DNA of 64,000 nucleotides, taken from contig NZ_JAFBDU010000003.1 of the NCBI RefSeq assembly GCF_016908395.1, positions 124,001-188,000 of the forward strand, read 5' to 3'. The notes under the pieces are model-generated. The model did not search any database, was not told the DNA's origin, and was given only the letters and a program-made list of their open reading frames with translations. Made by a program: the position numbers and the translations under genes. Positions 18,437 through 28,243 of the stretch are shown piece by piece (the stretch's first letter is position 1; each line of letters begins with the position of its first letter). The DNA comes from Metabacillus crassostreae. GTDB taxonomy: Bacteria > Bacillota > Bacilli > Bacillales > Bacillaceae.

Positions 18437-18539
18437 ACTCCTTCACCACACATAATTTTCTTCTTACTATTTTACCATGATTACGAATTAAATGTTTTCA
18501 CATTCGCTTACTATACTAGAAAATCAATTAAAACAAATA

Positions 18540-18565
18540 AAGTCACCAATATTTATTGGTGACTT
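18540..18565. terminator. Hairpin overlapping the cheW stop codon
   Basis: AAGTCACCAATA and TATTGGTGACTT are a perfect 12-bp stem with a two-base gap. On the minus strand TTTATTTG follows. The last codons and the stop of the CheW gene form one arm. Confidence 0.75.
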
Positions 18566-19020
18566 ACAATCTCTTCTTTCACGATGGCAATGCCTTCAAG
18601 CCCTGCTATTAATAAGTTAGGATCAATGATTGTAATAAGACGATCTTCAATGCTTGCAACAGCAGTAAAGTATTTAGTAGCTTGAAAAGCACCCACTGAA
18701 ATTGACTTTAATTGTTCCTCTTGGATATCAAGGATTTCTTTTGCTTCTTTTACAATAAGTGCTGCAGATAATTCATCAGAGTGAACAACAATCAGTTTTG
18801 TTGTTTGTTCATCAATAATACTGTCTTGATGATAGAGAATTCTATTTGTATCAAGCACAGGAATTAATTCTCCTCTTACCTTAACTACACCCTTCATATA
18901 ATACGGCATATTAGGGATTACGTTTATATCTTCTAGTTTTTCAATAGAAATAACATGTTGAATCGGCAAACCATATTCTTCATTTCCTTCACGAAAAACA
19001 ACTACTTTTGATAATTCCAT
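18553..19020 (-). CDS. CheW-like chemotaxis coupling protein
   Basis: 155-residue single-domain CheW protein, cytoplasmic. The pattern VVVFREGNEEYGLPIQHV, INVIPNMPYYMKGVVKVRGELIPVLD and ALIVKEAKEILDI follows the two-barrel CheW fold that links receptors to the CheA kinase. No receiver domain is present, so it is not CheV. The start ATG at 19020 has GAGGAG upstream; the longer reading frame lacks a binding site. There are no other chemotaxis genes nearby, so it may be an orphan coupling protein or serve a different scaffold. Not part of the B. subtilis order here. Confidence 0.8.
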   Translation of the reverse strand: MELSKVVVFREGNEEYGLPIQHVISIEKLEDINVIPNMPYYMKGVVKVRGELIPVLDTNRILYHQDSIIDEQTTKLIVVHSDELSAALIVKEAKEILDIQEEQLKSISVGAFQATKYFTAVASIEDRLITIIDPNLLIAGLEGIAIVKEEIVSHQ

Positions 19021-19184
19021 GATAATCTCCTCTCGGATACAGCTTGTACTCGATATATCTATGACTATCATACTATGAAAGTAGGAGTTTTGGAAGGTCT
19101 TATCTTTCTATATCAGTTCAAGTAGTCTAAAAATCACACAAATTAATAATGGAAATTAATCCGCTATTTTACTAGTGAGTATCT

Positions 19185-19997
19185 TTAATTTTTTCGCCAA
19201 TTGATTTGCTCAGTATTGTACAATTTTTCATGAAGAATTTTTTCACATTTGGAAAAAATTGATTCTATAGCGGGAGTATCACAAGCTAAGATCCTTATCA
19301 CAAGCCCTTTCACATTTAATTCACTAATACCAACACGAACATCTGCAATATCTTTTAGAGTATGTCTTAATTCTTGAAGAAGATTATCATTTACTTCTTT
19401 ATGAATGATAAAAAGTGTGCCAATATGACTATATCCTTCAAGCTGCATGATATTCTCCAACTGATTACAAGGCTGCAGAAGCTGATGATCGAAAATTTCC
19501 AGCCTTCCATCTACGTAGACTTTCATTTTCATCGCTAGTTTTTTATATTGAAAAAGCAAACCATCAGCTGACCAACCAGGCGTTACAATTTCAGTATAAT
19601 AAAAGACCGAAGATGATTTCATATATACATTAGTATATTGCCTAAAATCTGCATTTTTATATAAAATTAGTGAATCTTGTTTAAGAAACAATTCACTTTC
19701 ATTACCCAAGAAATAATCCATTTCCTGTGAAACACCATGCTTTAAACATTTATAAACCTTTGTAGAGGCTTGTGTTGTTAATGCAAATTTTGCACCATCA
19801 CCTATTGTTACCTCTGTTTTATAACGATCTCCGTCCACATAACCTCCACCTACATGAATAAGAGTAAGTAATGGTAAGCCATCTGGAAGATAAGTAGGAC
19901 GAGTGATTTTGAAAACTCCATCAAAATAACTATTTGAAATAACAGACCGATCATGTTTTTTGCCTACCTCAAGTTGCAGGTAGCCTGTATACGTCAT
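19185..19997 (-). CDS. ureD: Urease accessory protein UreD (UreH)
   Basis: 270 residues. Scaffold that binds apo-urease and recruits UreF-UreG for nickel insertion. Typical features are [19 protein letters not shown] near the N-terminus, [16 protein letters not shown] (the GG..GD motif) near 50, [11 protein letters not shown] near 77 and PGWSADG near 145. Its start overlaps the ureG stop by four bases (ATGA type), so translation is coupled. It is the last gene of the urease cluster, an order common in Bacillaceae and staphylococci. Confidence 0.92.
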   Translation of the reverse strand: MTYTGYLQLEVGKKHDRSVISNSYFDGVFKITRPTYLPDGLPLLTLIHVGGGYVDGDRYKTEVTIGDGAKFALTTQASTKVYKCLKHGVSQEMDYFLGNESELFLKQDSLILYKNADFRQYTNVYMKSSSVFYYTEIVTPGWSADGLLFQYKKLAMKMKVYVDGRLEIFDHQLLQPCNQLENIMQLEGYSHIGTLFIIHKEVNDNLLQELRHTLKDIADVRVGISELNVKGLVIRILACDTPAIESIFSKCEKILHEKLYNTEQINWRKN

Positions 19998-20611
19998 GCT
20001 TCTAATCCAACTAAAAATGCTTCCTTACGAATCCAATCCACCACATCTTTAACTCCTGATCCATCTTTAAGATTCGTAAATATAAACGGTCTGTCCCCAC
20101 GAGAAACTAGTGTATCTTTCCGCATAATTTCAAGATCAGCTCCAACATATGGTGCTAAATCAGTTTTATTTATAATAAATAAATCCGATTTAATCATTCC
20201 CTGACCACCTTTACGAGGGATTTTTTCCCCCTGTGCAACGTCAATGATGTAAATTGAAAAATCCACTAATTCCGGACTAAACGTAGCTGCAAGATTATCT
20301 CCGCCACTTTCAACAAAAATTAAATCTAGGTTTGGGTGACGTTCATTTAATTCATCAATTGCATCAAAATTCATTGACGCATCTTCACGAATGGCTGTAT
20401 GAGGACAACCGCCTGTTTCAACACCAATAATTCGATCTTCAGGAAGAGCACCATTTTTTATTAAGAATTGTGCATCTTCTTTTGTATAAATATCATTAGT
20501 AATAACGCCAATTTCCAGTTCATTCATTAACTCTCTCGTTAATTTATCTACTAATAATGTCTTCCCCGCACCTACAGGTCCTCCAACTCCAATTCGTATT
20601 GGTTCACTCAT
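19994..20611 (-). CDS. ureG: Urease accessory GTPase UreG
   Basis: 205-residue SIMIBI-class GTPase that delivers nickel to urease. P-loop [11 protein letters not shown] at residues 8-18, the nickel-binding C-P-H motif in [15 protein letters not shown] (about 70), [15 protein letters not shown] (switch region), and the guanine-specificity motif INKTDL near 152. Full length. A copy of repeat family I separates its start from ureF, yet the strand and order are kept, so the cluster remains an operon unless the element stops transcription. Confidence 0.96.
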   Translation of the reverse strand: MSEPIRIGVGGPVGAGKTLLVDKLTRELMNELEIGVITNDIYTKEDAQFLIKNGALPEDRIIGVETGGCPHTAIREDASMNFDAIDELNERHPNLDLIFVESGGDNLAATFSPELVDFSIYIIDVAQGEKIPRKGGQGMIKSDLFIINKTDLAPYVGADLEIMRKDTLVSRGDRPFIFTNLKDGSGVKDVVDWIRKEAFLVGLEA

Positions 20612-20641
20612 GTATAATTACATCCCTTCAGAAATATTTTT

Positions 20642-20801
20642 AGCTGTTTTCATAAACCTAGTTGCTTTAACAATTCCAAGTAAACAGCACTATAAAAAGC
20701 ATAGTGGCATCTTTTTTCATAGGATAGTACCTATTTTTCCATGACAACAATGTTTCCACTGCATATTAGGTCAATTAGCAACAATCTTTCAAAAAAGAGC
20801 C
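20642..20801 (+). repeat. MITE-like repeat family I, copy 4, inside the urease operon
   Basis: Starts AGCTGTTTTCATAAACCTAG and ends GCAACAATCTTTCAAAAAAG plus AGCC, with the block ATAGTGGCATCTTTT inside. It fills the gap between the ureF stop (20807) and the ureG start (20611) and nearly touches the ureF stop. Confidence 0.87.
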
Positions 20802-20806
20802 TTATT

Positions 20807-21493
20807 TTATGACATAAATAATCGAACTGACAGCTCTTCATGTAGCATTTGAGCAATCTCTAAGCCTTGAGCACCAGCACCAAAATCAGCTTCATCAAGT
20901 GATAGTATTTCTTCAACAATATCATTTAAATATGGTTGAATCTCGATCAAAAGTTTCTGACCATCCGTTTGTCCTAGAGGAATACCTCGAACTGCATTTT
21001 GGACTAATGAAGAAGTAGTCGCAAACAAATAGGTTTCTAGTGTTGTTTTTAAATCAACTTCTAACCCTAAGCAGACCATCGCAAAAACTATAGAGCTATG
21101 TCCATGAACTTGTTTTTTTATAAGCTTTTCACGATATTCAATAAGAAAATCATTCACATATAATTCGTTCATTACCTTTGCTAGCTGTCTTCCTATCCTT
21201 CTATTTCCTTCACGAGTTTCCTTTGCCAATGCTAGAGCAAACAATTCATGATCTACTTGCCACACCTTTTCAAGGACATTATCTATCATATATTCATAGG
21301 ATATCCGGCAAGCCATTCCGTCCGTATAGACGAACTGCGTTTTAATAAACTCCTTCAAAGCTACTAAAAAACTATCCTTGTTATATACTTTGTTTTCTTG
21401 GATATATGTTTCAAGTCCAAAAGAATGAGAAAATGCACCTGAAGGAAAGTTAGAATCACAGATTTGTAGCAAGTGAAACAATTGATTAGTCAT
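20807..21493 (-). CDS. ureF: Urease accessory protein UreF
   Basis: 228-residue all-helical protein that acts with UreD as a GTPase-activating and gating partner of Ure[20 protein letters not shown] (residues about 14-32) is the classic UreF signature. [20 protein letters not shown] near 170 is the conserved dimer/UreG contact region. Its start overlaps the end of ureE by eight bases, so the two are translationally coupled. Directly followed by repeat family I. Confidence 0.94.
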   Translation of the reverse strand: MTNQLFHLLQICDSNFPSGAFSHSFGLETYIQENKVYNKDSFLVALKEFIKTQFVYTDGMACRISYEYMIDNVLEKVWQVDHELFALALAKETREGNRRIGRQLAKVMNELYVNDFLIEYREKLIKKQVHGHSSIVFAMVCLGLEVDLKTTLETYLFATTSSLVQNAVRGIPLGQTDGQKLLIEIQPYLNDIVEEILSLDEADFGAGAQGLEIAQMLHEELSVRLFMS

Positions 21494-21932
21494 GAGAATG
21501 TCCGATATGTTTAAATGCTTTGTTCATTCTCCTGTTTTCTCTCACAAACGGAACTTCCAATTCTTTCAGTAATTTCTCTACTAAATAATCGTATTGAACA
21601 ACCATCTCACTGTTCTCAAATTGAGCCGGGAGATGACGATTTCCAAGTTGGTGTGCAATTTCCCCCATCTGTAAGATACTCGTAGGCTTTATGACTATTA
21701 CATCATCTTCAACAACACTAATAATGATTGAGTTTTTTTCATCTTGATATAAGATATCTCCATCCATTAATTCCTTAACATCTTTCAGACGGATACCAAG
21801 TTCTTTACCATGATCTGTTTTTACTCTTTGAATCTTTTTCACTAAATCATCACTTCTTAAATAAACACGTTCAACATGATGTGGAGGTTTTTCTAATTCT
21901 TTTACATTTCCAACTATTTTCTCGATAATCAT
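21486..21932 (-). CDS. ureE: Urease accessory nickel chaperone UreE
   Basis: 148 residues. N-terminal peptide-binding domain ([18 protein letters not shown]) followed by the metal-binding domain, where the conserved His lies in [14 protein letters not shown] (about residue 98). The C-terminus ends HIGHSHD, a short His tail rather than the long His-rich tail of Klebsiella UreE. It passes nickel to UreG. It lies nine bases after ureC in the same operon and overlaps ureF. Confidence 0.93.
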   Translation of the reverse strand: MIIEKIVGNVKELEKPPHHVERVYLRSDDLVKKIQRVKTDHGKELGIRLKDVKELMDGDILYQDEKNSIIISVVEDDVIVIKPTSILQMGEIAHQLGNRHLPAQFENSEMVVQYDYLVEKLLKELEVPFVRENRRMNKAFKHIGHSHD

Positions 21933-21941
21933 TTTTTCACC

Positions 21942-23648
21942 TCAAAATAAGAAATATCGTTGCGCTAAAGCAACTTTTTCATCTGGCTCACAGGTTATTA
22001 GCTCACCATCTACCTTTACTTCATACGTTTGTGGATCTACATCTATTTCAGGTGTTTCCCCATTTAATTTCATATCCGATTTTTGTAGCTGACGTATATT
22101 CTTTACAACAGCAATTTTCTTTTCTAGACCAAGTTCTTCATGAACTTTTTGTTCATATGCAGCTTTAGATATAAAAGTCATAGAGGTTGAATATTTGGCT
22201 TTACCAAAGCTAGCAAACATCGGACGGTATAATGCTGGTTGTGGGGTTGGTATTGAAGCATTAGGATCACCCATTACACTCCAGGCAATCATTCCACCTT
22301 TTACAATAAGCTCTGGCTTCACACCAAAAAATCCAGGGTCCCATAAGACGATATCAGCTACTTTCCCTACTTCAATTGAACCAACATAATCTGATATTCC
22401 ATGTGTTAGTGCAGGGTTTATGGTATATTTCGCAATATATCTTTTTGCTCTAGAATTATCATTTTGTTCACCCGCAACAAGTTCGCCTCGTTGTCGCTTC
22501 ATTTTATCTGCCGTTTGCCATGTTCTAGAAATGACTTCTCCAACTCTTCCCATTGCTTGAGAATCAGAGCTGATCATACTAAACACTCCTAGATCATGGA
22601 GAATATCTTCAGCTGCGATTGTTTCCTTTCGTATTCTTGAATCAGCAAATGCTAAGTCTTCAGGAACGGAAGGATCTAAATGATGACAAACCATAAGCAT
22701 ATCTAAATGCTCTGCAATTGTATTTACAGTATATGGTCTTGTTGGATTAGTGGAAGAAGGAAGAATATTCGGATATGAAGCCGCTTTAATTATATCAGGC
22801 GCATGACCGCCACCAGCTCCTTCTGTATGATACGTGTGAATAACACGACCATTAATTGCTTTTATTGTATCTTCCACAAATCCACCTTCATTTAACGTAT
22901 CACTATGAATAGCAACCTGAATATCGTATTTATCTGCAACTGTTAACGCTTTATCAATGTTTGATGAAGTTGTTCCCCAATCTTCATGAAGCTTAAGTCC
23001 AATTGCTCCTGCTTCTATCTGTTCGATTAACGCCTCTTCATTTGATGCATTTCCTTTGCCAAGAAACCCAATATTCATTGGAAATTCCTCAGCAGCTTTT
23101 AGCATATTTTGAATATTCCACTTACCAGGTGTACATGTTGTTGCATTCGTTCCAGTCGCTGGACCTGTACCCCCACCAATCATTGTCGTTACACCTGACT
23201 CTATTGCTGTTTGGATTTGTTGTGGACAAATAAAGTGAATATGTGCATCAATGCCACCAGCTGTAACAATCATCCCTTCAGCTGCAATGACCTCTGTAGA
23301 TGCACCTATGACAATGTCAACAGAATCCATTAATAAGGGATTGCCAGCTTTACCAATCGAAGTAATAATACCGTCTTTAACACCAATATCAGCTTTATAA
23401 ATTCCCGTGTAATCCAGAATTAAAGCATTCGTAATCACAAGGTCAACAACATCTTTTCTTGTTGCTAACGGATGTTGACCCATTCCATCACGAATAACCT
23501 TACCTCCACCAAACTTTACTTCATCACCATATGTTGTGTAATCCTTTTCTACTTCAATAAATAGTTCAGTGTCTCCCAACCTTACCTGATCACCTACTGT
23601 TGGACCGAACATATCGGCATATTGGTGTCTTGACATCTGAAAGCTCAT
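21942..23648 (-). CDS. ureC: Urease subunit alpha UreC
   Basis: 568-residue catalytic subunit that hydrolyses urea to ammonia and CO2. Nickel ligands are seen in [11 protein letters not shown] (about 135-137), the carbamylated bridging lysine in [11 protein letters not shown] (about 219), [12 protein letters not shown] and [14 protein letters not shown] (about 275). The mobile flap with the catalytic His is [19 protein letters not shown] (about 320). Standard length and start ([19 protein letters not shown]). Central gene of ureABCEFGD; the holoenzyme needs UreE/F/G/D encoded just downstream. Confidence 0.98.
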   Translation of the reverse strand: MSFQMSRHQYADMFGPTVGDQVRLGDTELFIEVEKDYTTYGDEVKFGGGKVIRDGMGQHPLATRKDVVDLVITNALILDYTGIYKADIGVKDGIITSIGKAGNPLLMDSVDIVIGASTEVIAAEGMIVTAGGIDAHIHFICPQQIQTAIESGVTTMIGGGTGPATGTNATTCTPGKWNIQNMLKAAEEFPMNIGFLGKGNASNEEALIEQIEAGAIGLKLHEDWGTTSSNIDKALTVADKYDIQVAIHSDTLNEGGFVEDTIKAINGRVIHTYHTEGAGGGHAPDIIKAASYPNILPSSTNPTRPYTVNTIAEHLDMLMVCHHLDPSVPEDLAFADSRIRKETIAAEDILHDLGVFSMISSDSQAMGRVGEVISRTWQTADKMKRQRGELVAGEQNDNSRAKRYIAKYTINPALTHGISDYVGSIEVGKVADIVLWDPGFFGVKPELIVKGGMIAWSVMGDPNASIPTPQPALYRPMFASFGKAKYSTSMTFISKAAYEQKVHEELGLEKKIAVVKNIRQLQKSDMKLNGETPEIDVDPQTYEVKVDGELITCEPDEKVALAQRYFLF

Positions 23649-23660
23649 ATTTACACTCCT

Positions 23661-23978
23661 TTACCGTAACACGTCATTTGTTAAATTATTTAAGCCATAG
23701 ACCTTTCTTTCTCCTGAGAAAGTTATAAGCTCTACTTCTTTTTTATCTCCTGGTTCAAAACGAACTGCGGTACCGGCAGCAATATTTAATCTTTTACCAA
23801 ATGAATCTACTCTATTAAACTCAAGCGAGGTATTTACCTCAAAAAAATGAAAATGAGAGCCTACCTGAATAGGTCGGTCACCAATGTTAACAACCTCAAC
23901 ATTAGTTACTTCCTTATTTTCATTACATAAGATAGGAGTATTCTTTAACCTATATTGACCTGGAATCACGTTCATCAC
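23661..23978 (-). CDS. ureB: Urease subunit beta UreB
   Basis: 105-residue structural subunit ([20 protein letters not shown], then [36 protein letters not shown]). Separate UreA, UreB and UreC chains are the usual Bacillus arrangement. The ORF could start one codon earlier (MMNV). It is 12 bases from ureC. A broken copy of repeat family I lies just upstream, in the ureA-ureB gap, starting about 20 bases before its start codon. Confidence 0.97.
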   Translation of the reverse strand: MMNVIPGQYRLKNTPILCNENKEVTNVEVVNIGDRPIQVGSHFHFFEVNTSLEFNRVDSFGKRLNIAAGTAVRFEPGDKKEVELITFSGERKVYGLNNLTNDVLR

Positions 23979-23998
23979 CTCCTACTTTTATTTATTAA

Positions 23999-24100
23999 GG
24001 CTCTTTTTTGGAAAGATTATTGCTATTTGATTCCTTTATCTGTTGTAGCCAGTGTTTTATCGCATAAAGAAAAGGGCCATTTGTAGAGAAAAAGTTTCTA
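23999..24100 (-). repeat. Repeat family I, copy 5, truncated, between ureA and ureB
   Basis: On the minus strand the right end reads GCAATAATCTTTCCAAAAAA plus GAGCC. It keeps the next internal block (AAAACACTGGCTACAACAGA) and about 100 bases in all. The left terminal repeat is missing. It is a decayed copy in the opposite orientation to the others. Confidence 0.7.
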
Positions 24101-24174
24101 GAACATATATAATGCTAGTTATTTAGAGATATCAAATGCAGGAATGTTTAGAAAACAACTCTAGTAAATTCACC

Positions 24175-24477
24175 TTAATGGATCGGTTCATGAACTGTAA
24201 CTAGCTTCGTTCCATCAGGAAATGTCGCTTCTACCTGAATGTCATGAATCATTTCTGGAATACCTTCCATTACATCTTCTCGAGATAAAATATGACGACC
24301 TTCCTGCATTAATTGAGATACTGATTTCCCATCCCTTGCCCCCTCCATTACTTCATAAGTTAAAATGGCTATAGCTTCGGGATAATTTAATTTCAAACCT
24401 CTTTTTTGTCGCCTTCTCGCTAAATCAGCTGCAACGACAATCATGAGCTTTTCTTGCTCACGAGATGTAAGCTTCAT
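24175..24477 (-). CDS. ureA: Urease subunit gamma UreA
   Basis: 100-residue structural subunit, full length, beginning [20 protein letters not shown] and ending [34 protein letters not shown] in the middle is the family signature. It follows urtE by 13 bases, so urea import and hydrolysis genes are almost certainly co-transcribed from the urtA promoter. The gap to ureB (about 195 bases) is unusually wide because of the truncated repeat. Confidence 0.97.
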   Translation of the reverse strand: MKLTSREQEKLMIVVAADLARRRQKRGLKLNYPEAIAILTYEVMEGARDGKSVSQLMQEGRHILSREDVMEGIPEMIHDIQVEATFPDGTKLVTVHEPIH

Positions 24478-24490
24478 TGATATTTCCTCC

Positions 24491-25192
24491 TTAAACCGCT
24501 AAGTGCTTATATAGTTCATCCTCATTAACATTATCACATTTCCCACTCATTACCATATAACCACGATCAAGAATATAATAATGATCCGCACATGATAAAA
24601 CAGCATCTAAGTTATGTTCAACTAATATAATCGACATTTCTTTCTCTTTTGCTATTTTCACTAAAACATCTTGAATCAATTGAACAATAGAAGGTTGTAT
24701 TCCTTCCATCGGCTCATCTAAAAGAAGAAGCTTTGGGTTTGAAATTAACGCTCTGGCAATTGCTAGCTGTTGCTGTTGACCACCACTCAGATCTCCACCC
24801 CGACGATCAATCATTTCCTTCAATACAGGAAACCATTGAAATATTTCCTCAGGTATTGTTTTTGAACGTTGTGATTTCGGTAGTGCTTCCATCCCTATAA
24901 GAAGATTCTCTTTTATTGTTAAATCTGAGAATATCTCTCTACCTTGTGGAACATATGCAATCCCTGCACGTGCTCGATGCTCAGGCTTTTCCTTTTTTAA
25001 GGATTTCCCATCAAATACAACTTGACCGTTAACTGTAGGTATTAGTCCCATCAACACTTTTACTAAAGTTGTCTTTCCCACACCATTTCTACCTAAAAGC
25101 CCTACAATTTTCCCCTTTTGAATCTCAAATTCAACATTTCGTAATATCATTGTTTCGTTATACCCAGCTTGTAGCTCTGACACATGAAGCAT
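24491..25192 (-). CDS. urtE: Urea ABC transporter ATP-binding protein UrtE
   Basis: 233-residue ATPase of the branched-chain amino acid (LivF) type. Walker [20 protein letters not shown] signature [15 protein letters not shown], Walker [17 protein letters not shown], switch His in [11 protein letters not shown]. The 'GIQPSI' sequence after Walker B is characteristic of UrtE. It pairs with UrtD on the cytoplasmic face of the UrtBC channel. It is immediately adjacent to urtD and followed by ureA, which supports urea rather than amino acid as substrate. Confidence 0.93.
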   Translation of the reverse strand: MLHVSELQAGYNETMILRNVEFEIQKGKIVGLLGRNGVGKTTLVKVLMGLIPTVNGQVVFDGKSLKKEKPEHRARAGIAYVPQGREIFSDLTIKENLLIGMEALPKSQRSKTIPEEIFQWFPVLKEMIDRRGGDLSGGQQQQLAIARALISNPKLLLLDEPMEGIQPSIVQLIQDVLVKIAKEKEMSIILVEHNLDAVLSCADHYYILDRGYMVMSGKCDNVNEDELYKHLAV

Positions 25193-25936
25193 TTAACCAC
25201 TCCTTCCTAAGTAAACATTCTTCACTTCTTCATTTTCTTGAATATCCTTCATCGAGCCTTGACATAGTACTTTCCCCTCATGCATGACAACGACTTTACT
25301 AGAGAAATTACGGACAAACTCCATGTCATGTTCTACAACGACAACTGTACAATCTTTTGCTATTTCTTTAATTAGTTCACCAGTTTTTGTTCTTTCGTCA
25401 CCTGACATACCAGCAATAGGTTCATCTAATAATAGTAAAGTAGGTTCTTGAATAAGCTGCATACCAATTTCAAGCCACTGCTTTTGACCATGTGATAATG
25501 ATCCTGCTAAAATATGACGACATTCAAACAAGCCAACCTTTTTTAGAATCGCCTCAATTTTCTCTTGCTGAACTCGTGTCATTTTTGCTAATAAAATGGA
25601 TAGTAAGCTTTTCTTCTGCTTCATCGCAATTTCTAAGTTCTCAAAAGGTGTTAAATGAAGGAAAATGGAGGGTGCCTGAAACTTCCGAGCAATTCCTTCT
25701 TGAACGATCTTCTGTTCTGGAAGTTTTGACAACTCTATTTTATCTTCAAAAAGAATTTGCCCATTACTTGCTCTAGTTTTTCCACAAATACAATCTAGTA
25801 AAGTGGTTTTCCCAGCTCCATTTGGACCAATTAAAAAGAGCACCTCTTTATTCTGCACATCTAGATCAACACCTTGAAGGGCTTTAAATCCAGAGAAATC
25901 AACCATAACATTACGACACGAGAGAATCGGCTTCAC
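25193..25936 (-). CDS. urtD: Urea ABC transporter ATP-binding protein UrtD
   Basis: 247-residue LivG-type ATPase. Walker A LIGPNGAGKTTLLDCI, signature GSLSHGQKQWLEIGMQ (the 'LSHGQKQWLEIGM' form is typical of UrtD), Walker B LLLLDEPIAGMSGDE, and VVVEHDMEFVR. Its start overlaps the 3' end of urtC by 26 bases, pointing to coupled translation. Together with UrtE it powers high-affinity urea uptake. Confidence 0.93.
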   Translation of the reverse strand: MKPILSCRNVMVDFSGFKALQGVDLDVQNKEVLFLIGPNGAGKTTLLDCICGKTRASNGQILFEDKIELSKLPEQKIVQEGIARKFQAPSIFLHLTPFENLEIAMKQKKSLLSILLAKMTRVQQEKIEAILKKVGLFECRHILAGSLSHGQKQWLEIGMQLIQEPTLLLLDEPIAGMSGDERTKTGELIKEIAKDCTVVVVEHDMEFVRNFSSKVVVMHEGKVLCQGSMKDIQENEEVKNVYLGRSG

Positions 25937-26987
25937 GTTGTTTTACCTCCTTTTTTCCATTATTAGAGCTAAAACGAGCTTTAATTTGTTCAACTAAACC
26001 TGCTAAACCATTTGGTAAATATAGAACAACTAGTAGGAATAATCCTCCAAGGAAAATCGTCCAGAAGTCTGGATATGTTTCACTTAAAAAGCTTTTTGCG
26101 CCATTCGTTAAAATAGCTCCTATTGCAGCACCTAAAATAGAATATCTTCCACCAATAGCAACCCAAAGCACCATTTCAATTGAAGGAATAATTCCCATCA
26201 TCTCCGGTGAAATAATACCAACTTGAAGAACAAACAACGCACCTGCAATTCCAGCAAAAGCAGCTGATAAAGCATAGATAAAGACTTTAAAAATAGCTGG
26301 ATTATACCCTAGAAAACGCAATCTATTTTCACCATCTCGTATCGCAATTAATAAACGACCAAAACGTGATTTTGTTAATAGGAGGGAAATACCCATAATC
26401 ACCGCTAGTAATGCAACAGTTATAAAATATAATATTTGTTTTGTTCCAGGATCAGATAGTGGTACTTGGAAAACAGTAAAAAAGTTAGTTAATCCACTAG
26501 TTCCACCCGTAATATGCTGACTACCAATAAATAAAGTTACTGTTACTACAACAACCGCTTGAGAAATAAGCGAGAAAAACACTCCTTTAATACGATTTTT
26601 GAACGTAAAGTAACCGATAATCCAAGCAACACAAAAGGGAAGTAGAACAGCTGCTGCTATAGCAAAAAAAGGATTTTTAAAAAGGGTCCATATAAAAGGA
26701 AGCTCTGTAATACCGTTCCATTCCATAAAATCTGGTAACCCACTTGGTGATGCCTCAAGTTTTAAATACATCGCCATACAATAAGCTCCTAAACCGAAGA
26801 AAACACCATGACCTAAACTTAAAATACCGGTAAAACCCCAAATTAGGCTTAAGCCGACAGCAATAATAGCGAAACATAAGAACTTAGCTAGCAGCCCCAT
26901 CCTAAAATCGGTAAGCAGCAATGGGGCGATTATTAATATCAGGAAAAAAACACCGTAATAGGCTCCTTGACTATATTTTTTCAACAT
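25911..26987 (-). CDS. urtC: Urea ABC transporter permease UrtC
   Basis: 358-residue LivM-type integral membrane permease with about nine or ten hydrophobic segments (for example LLAKFLCFAIIAVGLSLIWG, then GILSLGHGVFFGLGAYCMAM). HGVFFGLGAYCMAMYLKLE and the TGGTSGLT motif are typical. The EAA-like coupling loop for the ATPases is around RFGRLLIAIRDGENRLRFLG (about residue 205). The C-terminus, beyond the last membrane segment, is a short basic tail overlapping urtD. Confidence 0.92.
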   Translation of the reverse strand: MLKKYSQGAYYGVFFLILIIAPLLLTDFRMGLLAKFLCFAIIAVGLSLIWGFTGILSLGHGVFFGLGAYCMAMYLKLEASPSGLPDFMEWNGITELPFIWTLFKNPFFAIAAAVLLPFCVAWIIGYFTFKNRIKGVFFSLISQAVVVVTVTLFIGSQHITGGTSGLTNFFTVFQVPLSDPGTKQILYFITVALLAVIMGISLLLTKSRFGRLLIAIRDGENRLRFLGYNPAIFKVFIYALSAAFAGIAGALFVLQVGIISPEMMGIIPSIEMVLWVAIGGRYSILGAAIGAILTNGAKSFLSETYPDFWTIFLGGLFLLVVLYLPNGLAGLVEQIKARFSSNNGKKEVKQREADSLVS

Positions 26988-27000
26988 AATTGCACCTCCG

Positions 27001-27903
27001 TTAATCTAATGCTCGCACTCTAACATTGACAAGACCAGTTGGTTTCCATTGTAAGAAAATAATAATAAAGGCAAATACAATCACTTTTGCAATCGTTGCG
27101 CTTGTTGATAGTTCTACAAACGTACTTAAGATACCTAGCATTAATGCAGCCAATACTGTACCTTTTAGCTTTCCTACTCCACCTAAAATTACAATCATAA
27201 ATGCATCAACAATATAGGTTGTTCCCAGTGTTGGACCAATCGAACCAATTAAAGTTAAAGAACACCCCGCAATACCTGCAAAGCCACTTCCTAAAGCAAA
27301 AGCTGTACTATCTACTTTTCTAGTAGAAACACCTAAGCAAGAAGCCATATCACGATTTAATGTAACAGCCTTCATTCTTCTTCCTGAAGGTGTTTTATAT
27401 AAGTAAAGAAATAACAAGAAGATACTCACACCAACTAAAGCAATAATAAATAATCGCTTATAAGGGAATGTCATACTTCCAATCGTCAATGCACCGCTTA
27501 ACCAATCTGGTGCTACAACAGCAACATTAGGTGCTCCAAAGATTGATCTAGCTACTTGTTGTAAAATCAAACTAACTCCCCAAGTCGCTAGTAAGCTATC
27601 GAGTGGACGTTCATATAAAAACCTTACAATTGATTTCTCCATTAAAAATCCAATAAATGCCGCAATCACAAAGGATAGTGGAATCGCTAGAATAAAATAT
27701 AAACCAAAGATGGATTCTGGAAGATATTGAATGAATGCTTGCTGGAGAACATACGTAGTATAAGCTCCAATCATAATGAACTCACCATGAGCCATATTGA
27801 TAATGTTCATAAGACCAAATGTTATCGCAAGACCTAAAGCGATCAATAATAGAATTGATCCCAGACTCAAACCATTAAATAATTGAGAAATGATAATTGA
27901 CAA
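27001..27903 (-). CDS. urtB: Urea ABC transporter permease UrtB
   Basis: 300-residue LivH-type permease. It begins with SLGSILLLIALGLAITFGLM followed by NIINMAHGEFIMIGAY, the standard opening of this family, then about eight membrane segments. The coupling loop is PSGRRMKAVTLNRDMASCLG (about residue 170), with MASCLG distinctive of UrtB. It lies 13 bases before urtC. A 340-base gap separates it from urtA, unusual inside this operon and partly filled by a decayed repeat core. Confidence 0.92.
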   Translation of the reverse strand: MSIIISQLFNGLSLGSILLLIALGLAITFGLMNIINMAHGEFIMIGAYTTYVLQQAFIQYLPESIFGLYFILAIPLSFVIAAFIGFLMEKSIVRFLYERPLDSLLATWGVSLILQQVARSIFGAPNVAVVAPDWLSGALTIGSMTFPYKRLFIIALVGVSIFLLFLYLYKTPSGRRMKAVTLNRDMASCLGVSTRKVDSTAFALGSGFAGIAGCSLTLIGSIGPTLGTTYIVDAFMIVILGGVGKLKGTVLAALMLGILSTFVELSTSATIAKVIVFAFIIIFLQWKPTGLVNVRVRALD

Positions 27904-28110
27904 GGATTATTCCTCCTTTATATGAAGTGAAAAGACAAGCAAGATCAAATAGTAAGAATCTATATTATAGGGGGAATAGAACTACAAATAATTGATTCTG
28001 CTTGGCTTTTCATTCATTTTTCAATAAAATATTTTAAGATTGTTTCTCGTAAAACAAACATAGACTAACATTTTGTAAAAACAGTTTCTAAAAAACCCAT
28101 TTTGCAAAGA

Positions 28111-28205
28111 GTAAGTCGAGTCTTCCAAGCTTCACCTGTAGGGTCTCGACCTATCCTAGTGCATCCGCAGGATTCAAGTGTCTTCTGCTACATTCCACTA
28201 AAGTG
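28111..28205 (-). repeat. Isolated degenerate core of repeat family II between urtA and urtB
   Basis: The minus strand reads TAGTGGAATGTAGCAGAAGA, CACTTGAATCCTGCGGATGC, then GACCCTACAGGTG. It aligns with the GC-rich core of copies A and B but lacks the outer hairpins and ends. The rest of the 27904-28243 gap shows nothing I can name. Confidence 0.65.
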
Positions 28206-28243
28206 ATTACAGTGCAATAAATTCCTAAGAAAACATCATGCTA

